Notes: generated from the sequence alone by a model not told the origin. DNA of 64,000 nucleotides from Microbacterium sp. SCN 70-27 (GCA_001724425.1 MEEK01000018.1:1-64000); one strand, 5' to 3'. Positions 49,184 to 57,430 are shown, counted from the stretch's first letter. Program-made: numbers and translations.

Positions 49184-50308
49184 TCAGGCCTCCTCGTCCG
49201 CGAAGCCGTCGAGGTAGGCGGCGAAGCGCTCGCGCTGCCGCTGGATGCCGGAATGCGGTTCGGCGTACACATCGTCGAGCACCTCGATGGCGGGTCGCGT
49301 CGTCACCGTCAGCACGGCCTCGCGCATCTGCGCCGCGAGGGCTCCCCCGGCAGTCTCCACGTCTGCCGCGAACGCGTCGTCGAAGGCGCCGATCGCACGC
49401 AGGTGCGCTTCGAGTCGCAGCAGCGGATCACGGCGGCGCCACCGTTCGACCTCGTCCTTGTCGCGATAGCGCGTGGGGTCGTCGGAGGTCGTGTGCGGGC
49501 CCATCCGGTAGGTGACCGCCTCGAGGAAGACCGGCCCCTGACCGCTGCGCGCGTGATCGAGCGCCCAGCGCATCGCCGCGTTGCACGCGATGGCGTCGTT
49601 CCCGTCGACACGCATGCTCGGGATGCCGAAGCCGGGAGCCCGGCCCGCGATCGGGAACCGGGACTGCACCGTCACCGGCTCGGAGATCGCCCACTGATTG
49701 TTCGAGCAGACGAACACGACGGGAGACTGGAACGACGAGGCGAACACCATCGCCTCGTTGACGTCGCCCTGGCTCGTCGCGCCGTCACCGAAGTAGGCGA
49801 CCGCGACCTGGTCTCCGCCGTCGCGCTGGATGCCCATGCCGTACCCGACCGCGTGCAGTGACTGCGCGCCGATGATGATCTGGGGCGTCGCGAGGTGGAG
49901 TTCGCGCGGGTCGTAGGTGCTGTGGAACTCGCCCCGCCACGCCATGACGAAGTCTTCGGCGCGCCCGCCGCGCGCAACGAGGACGCCGACCTCGCGGTAG
50001 GACGGGAAGAGGAAGTCGTCGCTTCGGGCGGCGCGCGCGCTCGCGACCTGGATCGCCTCCTGGCCCTGCGCGGGCGCCCACAGGCCCAGGTGACCCTGAC
50101 GCTGCAGGGCGACGCCCTCGGCATCCACGCGGCGTGTGATCGCCATGTCGCGGTAGAGCCCGCGGAGGGTGTCGACGTCGATGCCCTCCGCCCAGTGGTC
50201 CAGCCGGGGGTCGCTGACGCGCGCGCCGTCTTCTGTCAGTAGCTGTGCGATGTCGTCGGTCGCCGTGAGCGGCGTCGCGGGGGTGGTCAGGGTGTGCATC
50301 ATCGTCAT
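49184..50308 (-). CDS. bkdA: Branched-chain alpha-keto acid dehydrogenase E1 alpha subunit
   Basis: 374 aa. Thiamine diphosphate-binding motif VAYFGDGATSQGDVNEAMVF (about residues 185-204: GDG then N), followed by FVCSNNQWAIS. RMGPHTTSDDPTRYR carries the phosphorylation-loop region found in the eukaryotic enzyme. The N-terminus is variable. It sits at the head of a three-gene operon facing an AsnC regulator, with 166 bases of regulatory DNA between them. The E3 gene is absent from the window. A branched-chain rather than pyruvate substrate is inferred from the AsnC neighbour. Confidence 0.93.
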   Translation of the reverse strand: MTMMHTLTTPATPLTATDDIAQLLTEDGARVSDPRLDHWAEGIDVDTLRGLYRDMAITRRVDAEGVALQRQGHLGLWAPAQGQEAIQVASARAARSDDFLFPSYREVGVLVARGGRAEDFVMAWRGEFHSTYDPRELHLATPQIIIGAQSLHAVGYGMGIQRDGGDQVAVAYFGDGATSQGDVNEAMVFASSFQSPVVFVCSNNQWAISEPVTVQSRFPIAGRAPGFGIPSMRVDGNDAIACNAAMRWALDHARSGQGPVFLEAVTYRMGPHTTSDDPTRYRDKDEVERWRRRDPLLRLEAHLRAIGAFDDAFAADVETAGGALAAQMREAVLTVTTRPAIEVLDDVYAEPHSGIQRQRERFAAYLDGFADEEA

Positions 50309-50424
50309 CCCTTCGGGGTGCGTCCGGAGTCTTGTGGACGGGACGCGTCCGGTCGTCGGCCTCGTCGCCGACTGCCCCGAGGGTACGTCGGCATCGCACC
50401 TCGCTCAAGCATTCGACTCCTTCT

Positions 50425-50439
50425 TGAGCATGTTGCTCA
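50425..50439. promoter_or_regulatory. Palindrome TGAGCA-TGT-TGCTCA, probable AsnC/Lrp site
   Basis: Perfect 6-bp arms around 3 bases, extended by CTTC/GAAG with one bulge, centred 43 bases upstream of the AsnC ATG in the 166-bp gap to the E1-alpha gene. It is the expected place for an Lrp/AsnC regulator that controls both its own gene and the dehydrogenase operon. Confidence 0.6.
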
Positions 50440-50460
50440 GAAGGGTCGATCAAGGCCTGC

Positions 50461-50466
50461 TACGGT
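50461..50466 (+). promoter_or_regulatory. -10 box (TACGGT) of the AsnC gene, leaderless type
   Basis: TACGGT, 8 bases, ATG at 50475. The palindrome at 50425-50439 would lie near its -35 region. Confidence 0.45.
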
Positions 50467-50474
50467 TGTGCACT

Positions 50475-50948
50475 ATGGGATCCCTCGACCGCGTCGACCT
50501 CGAGTTGCTGAACGCCCTCGCCGACGATCACCGGGCGACCGTCGTCGCACTCGCCGAGCGCCTCGGGCTGTCGCGCAACACCGTCCAGGCCCGCATGCTG
50601 AGGCTCGAGCGCTCCGGAGTGTTCCACTCCTTCGAGCGGGCGATGTCACCCGCCGCGCTCGGACTGCCGATCGAGGCGATGGTGAGCGTCACCGTGCATC
50701 AGGCCGAGATCGCCCGCATCACGCGCGAGATCGCGGCGATCCCCGAGGTGATCCAGGCGCACGGCATGAGCGGTCCGGTCGACCTCCTCGTGCGCGTCGC
50801 GGCGCGCGACACGCAGCACCTCTTCGACGTCGATGCACGCATCCTCGCGATCGACGGCGTCGAGCGCACCGAGACCTCGCTCGTGATGGGCGAGGTCATC
50901 GGCTATCGGGTGAAGCCGATCCTGGAAGAGGCTCGACGGGATCCGTGA
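50475..50948 (+). CDS. Lrp/AsnC family regulator (BkdR-like)
   Basis: 157 aa. Helix-turn-helix (about 5-50; LDRVDLELLNALADDHRATVV, LAERLGLSRNTVQARMLRL) and a RAM/AsnC_trans_reg domain (about 65-150; VHQAEIARITREIAAIPEVIQ, GPVDLLVRVAARDTQHLF). Lrp-type regulators of keto acid dehydrogenase operons respond to branched-chain amino acids or their oxo acids, which fits its location beside bkdABC. ATG at 50475. Its 3' end overlaps the convergent EamA transporter gene by 53 bases. Confidence 0.92.
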   Translation: MGSLDRVDLELLNALADDHRATVVALAERLGLSRNTVQARMLRLERSGVFHSFERAMSPAALGLPIEAMVSVTVHQAEIARITREIAAIPEVIQAHGMSGPVDLLVRVAARDTQHLFDVDARILAIDGVERTETSLVMGEVIGYRVKPILEEARRDP

Positions 50949-51953
50949 CCGCCTCGGCGATCTCGCGGTCGTTCTCCCCGGCATCCAACCGCACGAGCAC
51001 GACCCCCGCGAGCAGCACCGCTCCCCCGACGAACTGGATCGGTGCCGGCGTCTCACCGAGGAGGAGCCAGGCGAAGCCGAGCGCGAACAGCACTTCGCTG
51101 AGGCCGATGAACGAGGCGAGGCGCGAGCCGACGCGCGGCACGGCCATGACGCCGAGGGCGTAGCCGAGCGTCGTGCCGATCGCGCCGACCCAGAGGATCG
51201 CGAGGATGCCGGGCACCTCCACACCCCGGAACACGACGGACACCGGCGGCGCGGCGAACGGGATCGCGCCGACCGCGGCGACGACACCCATCGTCATCGC
51301 GCCGACGAGGAGGCCGCCGGAGGCGAGGGCGAGCGGCGGCAGGTCGTCCCCGGTGCGCTCGCTCATGACGAAGTACACGCAGACCGTGACGGCGGCGCCG
51401 AGCGCGAGGAGGGTGCCGATCAGGTCGAATCGCGCTCCCGAGATGTCGACGACGAGGACGAGACCGACCACGGCGACGATCGAGCCGAGAATCACGAGGC
51501 GCGACGGGGCGCAACGCGTGCGCAGCCACACGAACGCGACGAGGAGGACCGGCGCGAGGTACTGGATGAGGAGCGCGACGGCGACAGGCATCCGCTGCAT
51601 CGCCGAGAAGAACAGGAGCTGGCACCCCGCCACGGGGATGAGCCCGAAGGCGAGGAGGGAGAGCCAGTGGCGGCGCAGGAACGTGCGCTCGCGACGGACG
51701 GCGACGACGAGGCGGGCGAGAGGATGAGCCCCGCGAGCCCCATACGCACGATGAGCGCGGCCGACAGCGACCAGCCGGCTTCGAGCAGGGGTTTGACGAG
51801 CGGGCCGGACGACGAGAACGCCAGGGCCGATGCGACGGCCATGACGATGCCGCTCGTGCGAGCGGTGGCCCGACGACTTCGCGAGGCGGCCGGGAGCGCG
51901 GCCGGGGTGAGGATCTCGAGCGGAGCGGTGTGCGTCACCGGCGGTCCTGTCAT
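50896..51953 (-). pseudogene. EamA/DMT-family transporter, broken by a one-base frameshift
   Basis: A 10-helix drug/metabolite transporter of about 350 aa in two frames. The first part (start ATG 51953, ... TSGIVMAVASALAFSSSGPLV, LIVRMGLAGLIL) is in one frame, and from about 51716 the family sequence continues in another frame as ARLVVAVRRERTF... AGCQLLFFSAMQRMPVAVALLIQYLAP to the stop at 50896. One missing C after ATCCT (51715-51723) would restore ILLARLVV. It may be a genuine mutation or a sequencing error. The gene would export a small amino-acid-like metabolite. Confidence 0.8.
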
Positions 51954-51961
51954 GAGTGTCG

Positions 51962-51973
51962 AGTGTTTACACT
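51962..51973. promoter_or_regulatory. Palindrome AGTGT-TT-ACACT between EamA and CGNR genes
   Basis: Perfect 5-bp arms in the 55-bp divergent gap. TTTACA within it resembles a -35 box. It may be the operator of the CGNR regulator. Confidence 0.35.
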
Positions 51974-51996
51974 GGTGACAGTAGCGCCCGCATACG

Positions 51997-53391
51997 TCAG
52001 GAGTCAACATGGTCTTCATCCATGACACGGAGATGTCCCTTCGCGCCGCGGCCGCGCTCGTCAACACGCTCCCCACGGTCGGGGTGGATGCCGAGGATCG
52101 TCTGAGCACCCAGGCCGACTTCGACGCCTACCTGGACGAGTTCTCCTACACCGGCACGTTCCACCGCGACGACGACGAACTCGCCGCCGTGCGCGCCAAT
52201 CGCCCCCGTCTGCGCGAGCTCTGGCGCGTCGGCCGCGACGAGGCGGTGCCGCTCGTGAACGCGATGCTCCGCGACGGCAGGGCGCTCCCCCAGCTCGTCC
52301 GGCACGACGAGTTCGACTGGCACATCCACGCGACAGAGCCCGATGCGCCGCTGTCGGTGCGGATGCTCGTCGAGTCGGCGATGGCGTTCGTCGACGTCAT
52401 CCGCGCCGATCAGTGGGACCGCGTGCGCGTGTGCGCCGCCGACGACTGCGACGCCGTCTACGTCGACTTCTCGAAGAACGGCTCGAAGCGCTACTGCGAC
52501 ACCGGCAACTGCGGCAACCGCATGAACGTCATCGCGTACCGTCTCGTAGTGGATGAGGTGCCCCACCGCGGGGATCTCGACGAGTTCGGCATCCGGGAAC
52601 AGCGTCCGCAGGTGGCGTTCCGCTTCGATGGGGGTGATGTCGTCCTTCTCGGCGGCGAGGAGGAGCGTCGGCTGGGCGATGTCGGGCGCGAACCGGCGCA
52701 CGTCGTTCGACACCGACGTCACGAAGCCCTCGTGCAGCACGTCGCGGTCGTCGAAGAGGGAGAAGTAGGTGTCGTGCTGGTCGTGGATGAACCGGCGCAG
52801 CTCGGGGTCGCGGGTCTTCGCCATCGACACGCTCATGACGCGCACGATGGCCCGGTTGCGCAGGAGCGCATCGCCGAGCCGTTTCGGCAGCTTCGCGCCG
52901 GCCCAGTAGTAGAAGACCGCGAGGCGCGTGAGGATGCCGCGCGGCCCGTCCAGGGCGGGTGCGCCGATCGGATTGACGAGGATGACGCGCGGGGTCTCGA
53001 GCCCGCCCGCCACGGCTGCCGAGACGACGATCGACCCGAACGAGTGGCCGAGGATGGGCGCGCCCGGTGCGACGGCGGCGGCGAACTCCGTGAGCCACCC
53101 GGCGTACGCCTCGAGCGTGTGCTCCGCGACCGTGCCGTCGGGGCCGTGCAGGGGCGGCGTCTCCCCGAATCCGGGCAGGTCCGGTGAGATGACCCGGATG
53201 CCCTCGAGGTACGCGACGACGGGCTCGAGCCCGTGGTGGTCGCCGCGGTAGCCGTGCACCATGAGGAGCGTCTGCGGCGCCGCGGCATCCCCGTACACCC
53301 AGTAAGCGGTCGTTCCGCCGGAAAGTGTGACCTCTCGCCGCTCGACGGGCACGGCCGACAGGCGCTCGGCATAGGGCGAGGTCACAGGCAC
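51997..53391 (-). CDS. Alpha/beta hydrolase with a lost 3' end and read-through tail
   Basis: 464 aa. Residues about 1-283 are a normal serine hydrolase: oxyanion region MVHGYRGDHHGLEP, nucleophile GHSFGS (about residue 118), the acid residue near EKDDITPIEAERH and the His in AVGHLIHYE. The family sequence stops at HYET (about 52541), and the remaining 180 residues are the antisense of the convergent CGNR gene (VRDDVHAVAAVAGVAVALR). A normal hydrolase would end after about 10 more residues. Stop 51997 lies 12 bases before the CGNR start. Leaderless GTG start at 53391. Active or not is unknown. Confidence 0.72.
   Translation of the reverse strand: MPVTSPYAERLSAVPVERREVTLSGGTTAYWVYGDAAAPQTLLMVHGYRGDHHGLEPVVAYLEGIRVISPDLPGFGETPPLHGPDGTVAEHTLEAYAGWLTEFAAAVAPGAPILGHSFGSIVVSAAVAGGLETPRVILVNPIGAPALDGPRGILTRLAVFYYWAGAKLPKRLGDALLRNRAIVRVMSVSMAKTRDPELRRFIHDQHDTYFSLFDDRDVLHEGFVTSVSNDVRRFAPDIAQPTLLLAAEKDDITPIEAERHLRTLFPDAELVEIPAVGHLIHYETVRDDVHAVAAVAGVAVALRAVLREVDVDGVAVVGGAHAHAVPLIGADDVDERHRRLDEHPHRQRRIGLCRVDVPVELVVPDELGERPAVAEHRVHERHRLVAADAPELAQTGAIGAHGGEFVVVAVERAGVGELVQVGVEVGLGAQTILGIHPDRGERVDERGRGAKGHLRVMDEDHVDS
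52009..53187 (+). CDS. CGNR zinc-finger regulator with a lost 3' end and read-through tail
   Basis: 392 aa ORF. Residues about 1-178 are a CGNR protein: N-terminal ABATE-like domain (MVFIHDTEMSLRAAAALVNTLP, DEAVPLVNAMLRDGRALPQL) and a C-terminal zinc finger CAADDCDAVYVDFSKNGSKR with YCDTGNCGNR (Cys, Cys, Cys, Cys and CGNR all present). The homology ends at IAYR (52542), and the last 215 residues are antisense to the alpha/beta hydrolase. Normal members end within 10-20 residues after CGNR. Members are thought to be transcriptional regulators. ATG at 52009 behind CAGGAG. Confidence 0.72.
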   Translation: MVFIHDTEMSLRAAAALVNTLPTVGVDAEDRLSTQADFDAYLDEFSYTGTFHRDDDELAAVRANRPRLRELWRVGRDEAVPLVNAMLRDGRALPQLVRHDEFDWHIHATEPDAPLSVRMLVESAMAFVDVIRADQWDRVRVCAADDCDAVYVDFSKNGSKRYCDTGNCGNRMNVIAYRLVVDEVPHRGDLDEFGIREQRPQVAFRFDGGDVVLLGGEEERRLGDVGREPAHVVRHRRHEALVQHVAVVEEGEVGVVLVVDEPAQLGVAGLRHRHAHDAHDGPVAQERIAEPFRQLRAGPVVEDREAREDAARPVQGGCADRIDEDDARGLEPARHGCRDDDRPERVAEDGRARCDGGGELREPPGVRLERVLRDRAVGAVQGRRLPESGQVR

Positions 53392-53397
53392 CCGTCG

Positions 53398-53403
53398 ATT
53401 CTA
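53398..53403 (-). promoter_or_regulatory. -10 box (TAGAAT) of the alpha/beta hydrolase gene, leaderless type
   Basis: Minus-strand TAGAAT, CGACGG, GTG at 53391. Confidence 0.5.
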
Positions 53404-53462
53404 CGAGCGACGCCGCGTGCTCCACGCCCGCGTGGCGTCGCGTCCGTGTCGGAGGGTGCGCA

Positions 53463-53468
53463 TACCGT
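53463..53468 (+). promoter_or_regulatory. -10 box (TACCGT) of the exonuclease gene, leaderless type
   Basis: TACCGT, 7 bases, ATG at 53476; GGAGG just before the ATG could also serve a led transcript. Confidence 0.4.
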
Positions 53469-53475
53469 CGGAGGC

Positions 53476-54222
53476 ATGGATGACGGCCTGCTCCCCCTCT
53501 GGGACGACGACGATGTGCCGGCGGCACGCCCCGCACAGGCGTCGTGGGCGGATGCCGTCGGCGTGTTCGACCTCGAGACGACGGGCGTCGATGTGGCAGG
53601 CGATCGGATCGTGAGCGCGCACGTCGGGCTCTTGGGCGCTGACGGCACCGTGATCCGCGCCCGGTCGTGGCTCGCCGATCCGGGTGTCGAGATCCCGGAG
53701 GGTGCGACGGCCGTGCACGGCATCACGACCGAACATGCCCGCCAGCACGGCGCGCCGGCGCGCGAGGTCGTCGGCGAGATCGTGGCGGCGCTGCAGGAGC
53801 TGTTCGCAGCGGGCATTCCCGTCGTCGCCTACAACGCGCCGTTCGACTTCTCGCTGCTCAAGCACGAGGCCGTCCGTCACGGGGTGGCGCCGATCGTCGA
53901 TCCGTCGCCGGTCGTCGACCCGCTCGTCCTCGACAAGGCGCACGATCGGTACCGCAAGGGAAAGCGCACGCTCGAGGTCGTCGCGGCACACTATGCCGTG
54001 CGGCTGGAGGGCGCGCACGACGCAGCGGCCGATGCGATCGCCGCCGGACGGGTCGCGCAGGCGCTCGCGCGGCGCTACGAGCTCGACGGTCCTGTCGAGG
54101 AGCTTCACACCGCCCAGATCGGCTGGGCGCGTGCGCAGGCCGACAGCCTGACGGAGTACTTCATCCGCATCGGCCGCATCGACCCCGCCGACCGCCTCGA
54201 CGGCAGCTGGCCCATCCGCTGA
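53476..54222 (+). CDS. DEDDh 3'-5' exonuclease (DnaQ-like)
   Basis: 248 aa. Ribonuclease or DNA exonuclease fold. Exo I is VFDLETTGVDV (Asp-x-Glu near residue 31), Exo II NAPFDFSLLKHEA, Exo III AHDAAADAIAAGRVAQ with His and Asp. An extended C-terminal region ends SLTEYFIRIGRIDPADRLDG. It may proofread, trim RNA or serve in repair. No polymerase subunit lies nearby. ATG at 53476 behind CGGAGG. It is followed by the second repeat cluster. Confidence 0.92.
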   Translation: MDDGLLPLWDDDDVPAARPAQASWADAVGVFDLETTGVDVAGDRIVSAHVGLLGADGTVIRARSWLADPGVEIPEGATAVHGITTEHARQHGAPAREVVGEIVAALQELFAAGIPVVAYNAPFDFSLLKHEAVRHGVAPIVDPSPVVDPLVLDKAHDRYRKGKRTLEVVAAHYAVRLEGAHDAAADAIAAGRVAQALARRYELDGPVEELHTAQIGWARAQADSLTEYFIRIGRIDPADRLDGSWPIR

Positions 54223-54238
54223 CCCCCACTCGCCCCGC

Positions 54239-54961
54239 CCCGGTCGCTGAGCGAGCCGCGCACCACCCGGTCGTTGAGCAAGCCGCGCGCTCCCTCCGGT
54301 CGTTGAGCGAGCCGCGTAGCGGCGAGTCGAAACGGAGCCGTGCTCGGGGACGTTTCCACTCGCTGCGCTCGGTCAACGACCGGAGGGTTCCGCATCTCCG
54401 GTCGTTGAGCGAGCCGCGCAGCGGCGAGTCGAAACGTGCCCCCGGCGCCGCAGACGTTTCCACTCGCTTCGCTCGGTCAACGACCGGAGGCAGGCATACT
54501 CCGGTCGTTGAGCGAGCCGCGCACCACCCCCGGTCGTTGAGCGAGCCGCGTAGCGGCGAGTCGAAACGGAGCCGTGCTCGGGGACGTTTCCACTCGCTCC
54601 GCTCGGTCAACGACCAGGGGCCGCACCTCTCCCCCGGTCGTTGAGCGAGCCGCGCAGCGACGAGTCGAAACGCCCCCGGCGCCCACCGACGTTTCCACTC
54701 GCTTCGCTCGGTCAACGACCGGAGACACCACATCTCGGTCGACGACCGGCGGGCCCCGCCCCTCCCCGGGCGTTGAGCGAGGCGCGCAGCGGCGAGTCGA
54801 AACGTGCCCCCAGGGGCCGCAGACGTTTCCACTCGCTTCGCTCGGTCAACGACCGGAGGGTTCCGCATCTCCGGGCGTTGAGCGAGCCGCGCAGCGGCGA
54901 GTCGAAACGGGCCCCAGGGCCACAGACGTTTCCACTCGCTTCGCTCGGTCAACGACCGGGG
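54239..54961. repeat. REP-like inverted repeat cluster 2 (six full units plus solitary left arms)
   Basis: About six left-right hairpin modules and three solitary or truncated left arms (near 54241, 54269, 54501). The left arm is CGGTCGTTGAGCGAGCCGCG, then CAGCGGCGAGTCGAAACG; the right arm CGTTTCCACTCGCTTCGCTC, then GGTCAACGACCGG. The copy at 54768 has CGGGCGTTGAGCGAGGCGCG. Linkers are short (10-30 bp) and often begin AGG, GGG or CGC. The cluster fills most of the 800-bp space between the exonuclease and rpmE2 genes. The arms are the same as in the cluster at 15.1 kb. Confidence 0.92.
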
Positions 54962-54986
54962 GGACACCAACCGCCGCGGAAACGAC

Positions 54987-55012
54987 AAGAGCCCCGCCGA
55001 AGCGGGGCTCTT
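54987..55012 (-). terminator. Terminator of rpmE2
   Basis: Perfect 11-bp stem AAGAGCCCCGC/GCGGGGCTCTT with loop CGAA, 12 bases beyond the rpmE2 stop. On the minus strand the flank is TGTCGTTTCC. Confidence 0.85.
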
Positions 55013-55024
55013 GGGGCGCGAAGG

Positions 55025-55276
55025 TTACTTCGAGCCGAAGTTCTTGAAGCGCTGGTTGAACTTCTCGACGCGACCGGCCGAGTCCATGATGCGCTGCTTG
55101 CCCGTGTAGAACGGGTGCGACGCCGACGAGATCTCGACGTCGATGACGGGGTACTCGACGCCGTCGAGCTCGATCGTCTTGTCGCTCGTGACCGTCGAAC
55201 GGGTCAGGAAGGTCTCGCCGGAGCCGAGGTCGCGGAACACGACCGCCTGGTACTCGGGGTGGATGTCAGTCTTCAT
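55025..55276 (-). CDS. rpmE2: Ribosomal protein L31, type B
   Basis: 83 aa. Type B (zinc-free) L31 of the large subunit: [43 protein letters not shown]; it has no CxxC pairs. In many actinobacteria the zinc-containing L31 is replaced by this form when zinc is scarce. ATG at 55276 behind AAGGAACC. It is followed by a strong terminator. A possible promoter with a TAACAT -10 box lies near 55355-55365. I see no typical Zur palindrome upstream. Confidence 0.95.
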   Translation of the reverse strand: MKTDIHPEYQAVVFRDLGSGETFLTRSTVTSDKTIELDGVEYPVIDVEISSASHPFYTGKQRIMDSAGRVEKFNQRFKNFGSK

Positions 55277-55386
55277 GGGGTTCCTTACGTGGTGCCCTGG
55301 ATTTTGCCAGCGCGAGGGAAGTCTGCGGTGCGGAGAGCACCAAAGGACTATGTTACCAGCCCGCGGCCGGCTGTGCGGACCGGGGA

Positions 55387-56169
55387 TCAGAACGCGCGAG
55401 CTGCGAAGCGGCCGTCGGCCTCGCTCAACGCGATGGGCATCCCGAATGTCGTCGACAGGTTCTCGGCCGTGAGTGTCTCGGAGATCGCTCCTGCCGCGAC
55501 GACACCGCCGTCACGCAGCAGCAGGACGTGGGTGAATCCCACCGGGATCTCCTCGACATGGTGCGTCACCATCACCATCGCCGGGGTCGTCGGAGCCTGC
55601 GCGTATCCTCCCAGCAGGCCGAGGAGCTCCTCGCGGGCCCCGAGGTCGAGACTCGCCGTCGGCTCGTCGAGGAGCAGCAGCTCGGGGTCGGTCATCACCG
55701 CGCGGGCGATCTGCACCCGCTTCTGCTCCCCGTCGGAGAGCGTGCCGAAGGTGCGCTCGGCGAGGTGCTCGAGCTTCCACTCCGCCAGCACGCGACGCGC
55801 GCGGCGCTCGTCGATCGACTCGTACTGCTCGTTCCAGCGTCCGAGCACCGAGTATGCGGCGGTCAAGACGACGTCGAGCACCGTCTCCTCGGGCGGCACG
55901 CGGCGTGCCATCGCCGACGACGCGAACCCGATGCGGGGCCGCAGCTCGAACACATCCGAACGCCCGAGGGTCTCCCCCAACACCTGCACGGTTCCCGACG
56001 TCGGATGAAGGAGCGTCGCCGCCAGCTGCAGGATCGTCGTCTTGCCGGCACCGTTGGGGCCGAGGATCACCCAGCGCTGGTCGTCATCGACACGCCAGTC
56101 CACGTGGTCGACGATGTTCCTCGCGTTGCGGCGGACGACGACATCGACGAACTCGAGCACCTGGGGCAT
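55387..56169 (-). CDS. ABC transporter ATP-binding protein
   Basis: 260 aa. A single nucleotide-binding domain: Walker [15 protein letters not shown] (near residue 37), Q-loop [13 protein letters not shown], signature [14 protein letters not shown], Walker [15 protein letters not shown], then H-loop [11 protein letters not shown]. The closest resemblance is to the one-gene ATPases such as YhcG/CcmA-like or iron-sulfur SufC-like proteins. No membrane component is adjacent, so it may act with a permease elsewhere. ATG at 56169, following glgA on the same strand with 26 bases between. Confidence 0.88.
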   Translation of the reverse strand: MPQVLEFVDVVVRRNARNIVDHVDWRVDDDQRWVILGPNGAGKTTILQLAATLLHPTSGTVQVLGETLGRSDVFELRPRIGFASSAMARRVPPEETVLDVVLTAAYSVLGRWNEQYESIDERRARRVLAEWKLEHLAERTFGTLSDGEQKRVQIARAVMTDPELLLLDEPTASLDLGAREELLGLLGGYAQAPTTPAMVMVTHHVEEIPVGFTHVLLLRDGGVVAAGAISETLTAENLSTTFGMPIALSEADGRFAARAF

Positions 56170-56195
56170 GCGTCCAGCCTATCGACCTTCCCCCG

Positions 56196-57389
56196 CTACG
56201 CCTCGTGCGACGCGACCTCTCGGTAGAGCGCCGCCGTGGCATCCGCGATCGCCGCCCAGCTGAACTCGGTCGCGGCGCGTTCACGCCCCGCCGCACCGTA
56301 TTCGCGCGCCCGCTCAGGGTCGGAGACGACCTCGGTCAGCACCGCGACGAGGTCCGCGACGAACTTGTCCGGATCGATCGGGGTGCCCGTGCCGTCCTGC
56401 ATCTGCTCGATGGGGACGAGTCGGCCCGTCACACCGTCGACGACGACTTCGGGGATGCCTCCGGTCGCCGTTCCGACGACCGCGGCTCCGCACGCCATCG
56501 CCTCGAGGTTCACGATGCCGAGCGGCTCGTACACGCTCGGGCAGACGAACGTCGTCGCCGAGGTCAGGATCGCGCACAACTCGTCGCGCTGGAGGAACTC
56601 GTCGATCCAGACGACCCCGTCGCGCGTTGTCTGAAGGTCACGCACGAGGCCTTCGACCTCCGCCATGATCTGTGGCGTGTCCGGGGCGCCCGCGCACAGG
56701 ATCACCTGGACGTCGCGCGGCAGATGCGCCGCCGCCCGAAGGAAGTACGGCAGCCCCTTCTGGCGCGTGATACGGCCGACGAAGACGACCGACGGCTTGT
56801 TCGGATCGATGCCGAAGCGCTCCAACAGGGCGTGATCGGTGCGCGGATGCCAGGCATCCACATCGATCCCGTTGTAGATCACCCGCACCTTGTCGGGGTC
56901 GAGGCCCGGGTAGCTGCGCAGGATGTCGCGCCGCATGCCGTCGCTCACGGCGATCACGGCCGCGGCGTTCTCGTAGGCGGTCTTCTCGATGTAGCTCGAC
57001 ACGGCGTAGCCGCCGCCGAGCTGCTCGGCCTTCCACGGGCGAAGGGGCTCGAGCGAGTGGGCCGTCACGACGTGCGGGATGCCGTGCAGGAGCGAAGCGA
57101 CGTGCCCGGCGAAGTTCGCGTACCACGTGTGCGAGTGCACGACATCGGCTCCCGCGACATCACCCACGATCTCGAGATCGACGCCGAGGGTCTGTACGGC
57201 GGCATTCGCACTCGACAGTTCGGCCGGCACGCCGTAGGACGTCGTGTCCGCTTCGTCCCGACCCTGACCGAAGGCGCGCACCTGCACCTCGATGCTCTCG
57301 CGGAGGGCCTTCACGAGCTCCGTCACATGGACGCCTGCGCCTCCATATATCTCCGGCGGGTACTCCTTCGTGACGATGTCGACGCGCAT
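56196..57389 (-). CDS. glgA: Glycogen synthase (actinobacterial GlgA/GlgM type)
   Basis: 397 aa, GT4 glycosyltransferase. VDIVTKEYPPEIYGGAGVHVTELV at the N-terminus, HTWYANFAGHVASLLHGIP, then the C-terminal donor-binding GRITRQKGLPYFLRAA and PSVYEPLGIVNLEAMACG (E-x7-E motif). In actinobacteria this enzyme uses ADP-glucose (from GlgC) to make maltose 1-phosphate or alpha-glucan. It is divergent from glgC with only 47 bp between the ATGs. ATG at 57389. Confidence 0.94.
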   Translation of the reverse strand: MRVDIVTKEYPPEIYGGAGVHVTELVKALRESIEVQVRAFGQGRDEADTTSYGVPAELSSANAAVQTLGVDLEIVGDVAGADVVHSHTWYANFAGHVASLLHGIPHVVTAHSLEPLRPWKAEQLGGGYAVSSYIEKTAYENAAAVIAVSDGMRRDILRSYPGLDPDKVRVIYNGIDVDAWHPRTDHALLERFGIDPNKPSVVFVGRITRQKGLPYFLRAAAHLPRDVQVILCAGAPDTPQIMAEVEGLVRDLQTTRDGVVWIDEFLQRDELCAILTSATTFVCPSVYEPLGIVNLEAMACGAAVVGTATGGIPEVVVDGVTGRLVPIEQMQDGTGTPIDPDKFVADLVAVLTEVVSDPERAREYGAAGRERAATEFSWAAIADATAALYREVASHEA

Positions 57390-57396
57390 GTTTCGA

Positions 57397-57402
57397 ACGG
57401 TA
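57397..57402 (-). promoter_or_regulatory. -10 box (TACCGT) of glgA, leaderless type
   Basis: Minus-strand TACCGT, 7 bases, ATG at 57389. It is 22 bp from the -10 box of glgC, so the promoters overlap back to back. Confidence 0.5.
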
Positions 57403-57424
57403 GTACATCCGCGTGCAGGGGGCA

Positions 57425-57430
57425 TAGTGT
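57425..57430 (+). promoter_or_regulatory. -10 box (TAGTGT) of glgC, leaderless type
   Basis: TAGTGT, 6 bases, ATG at 57437. Its -35 region would fall on the glgA -10 box. Confidence 0.5.

Noticed and set aside
54161..54988. 275-aa minus-strand frame and several others across the second repeat cluster
   Set aside because: The reading frames come from repeated arms (RSLTERSEWKR, FRLAAARLAQRP); they are products of the repeat, not proteins.
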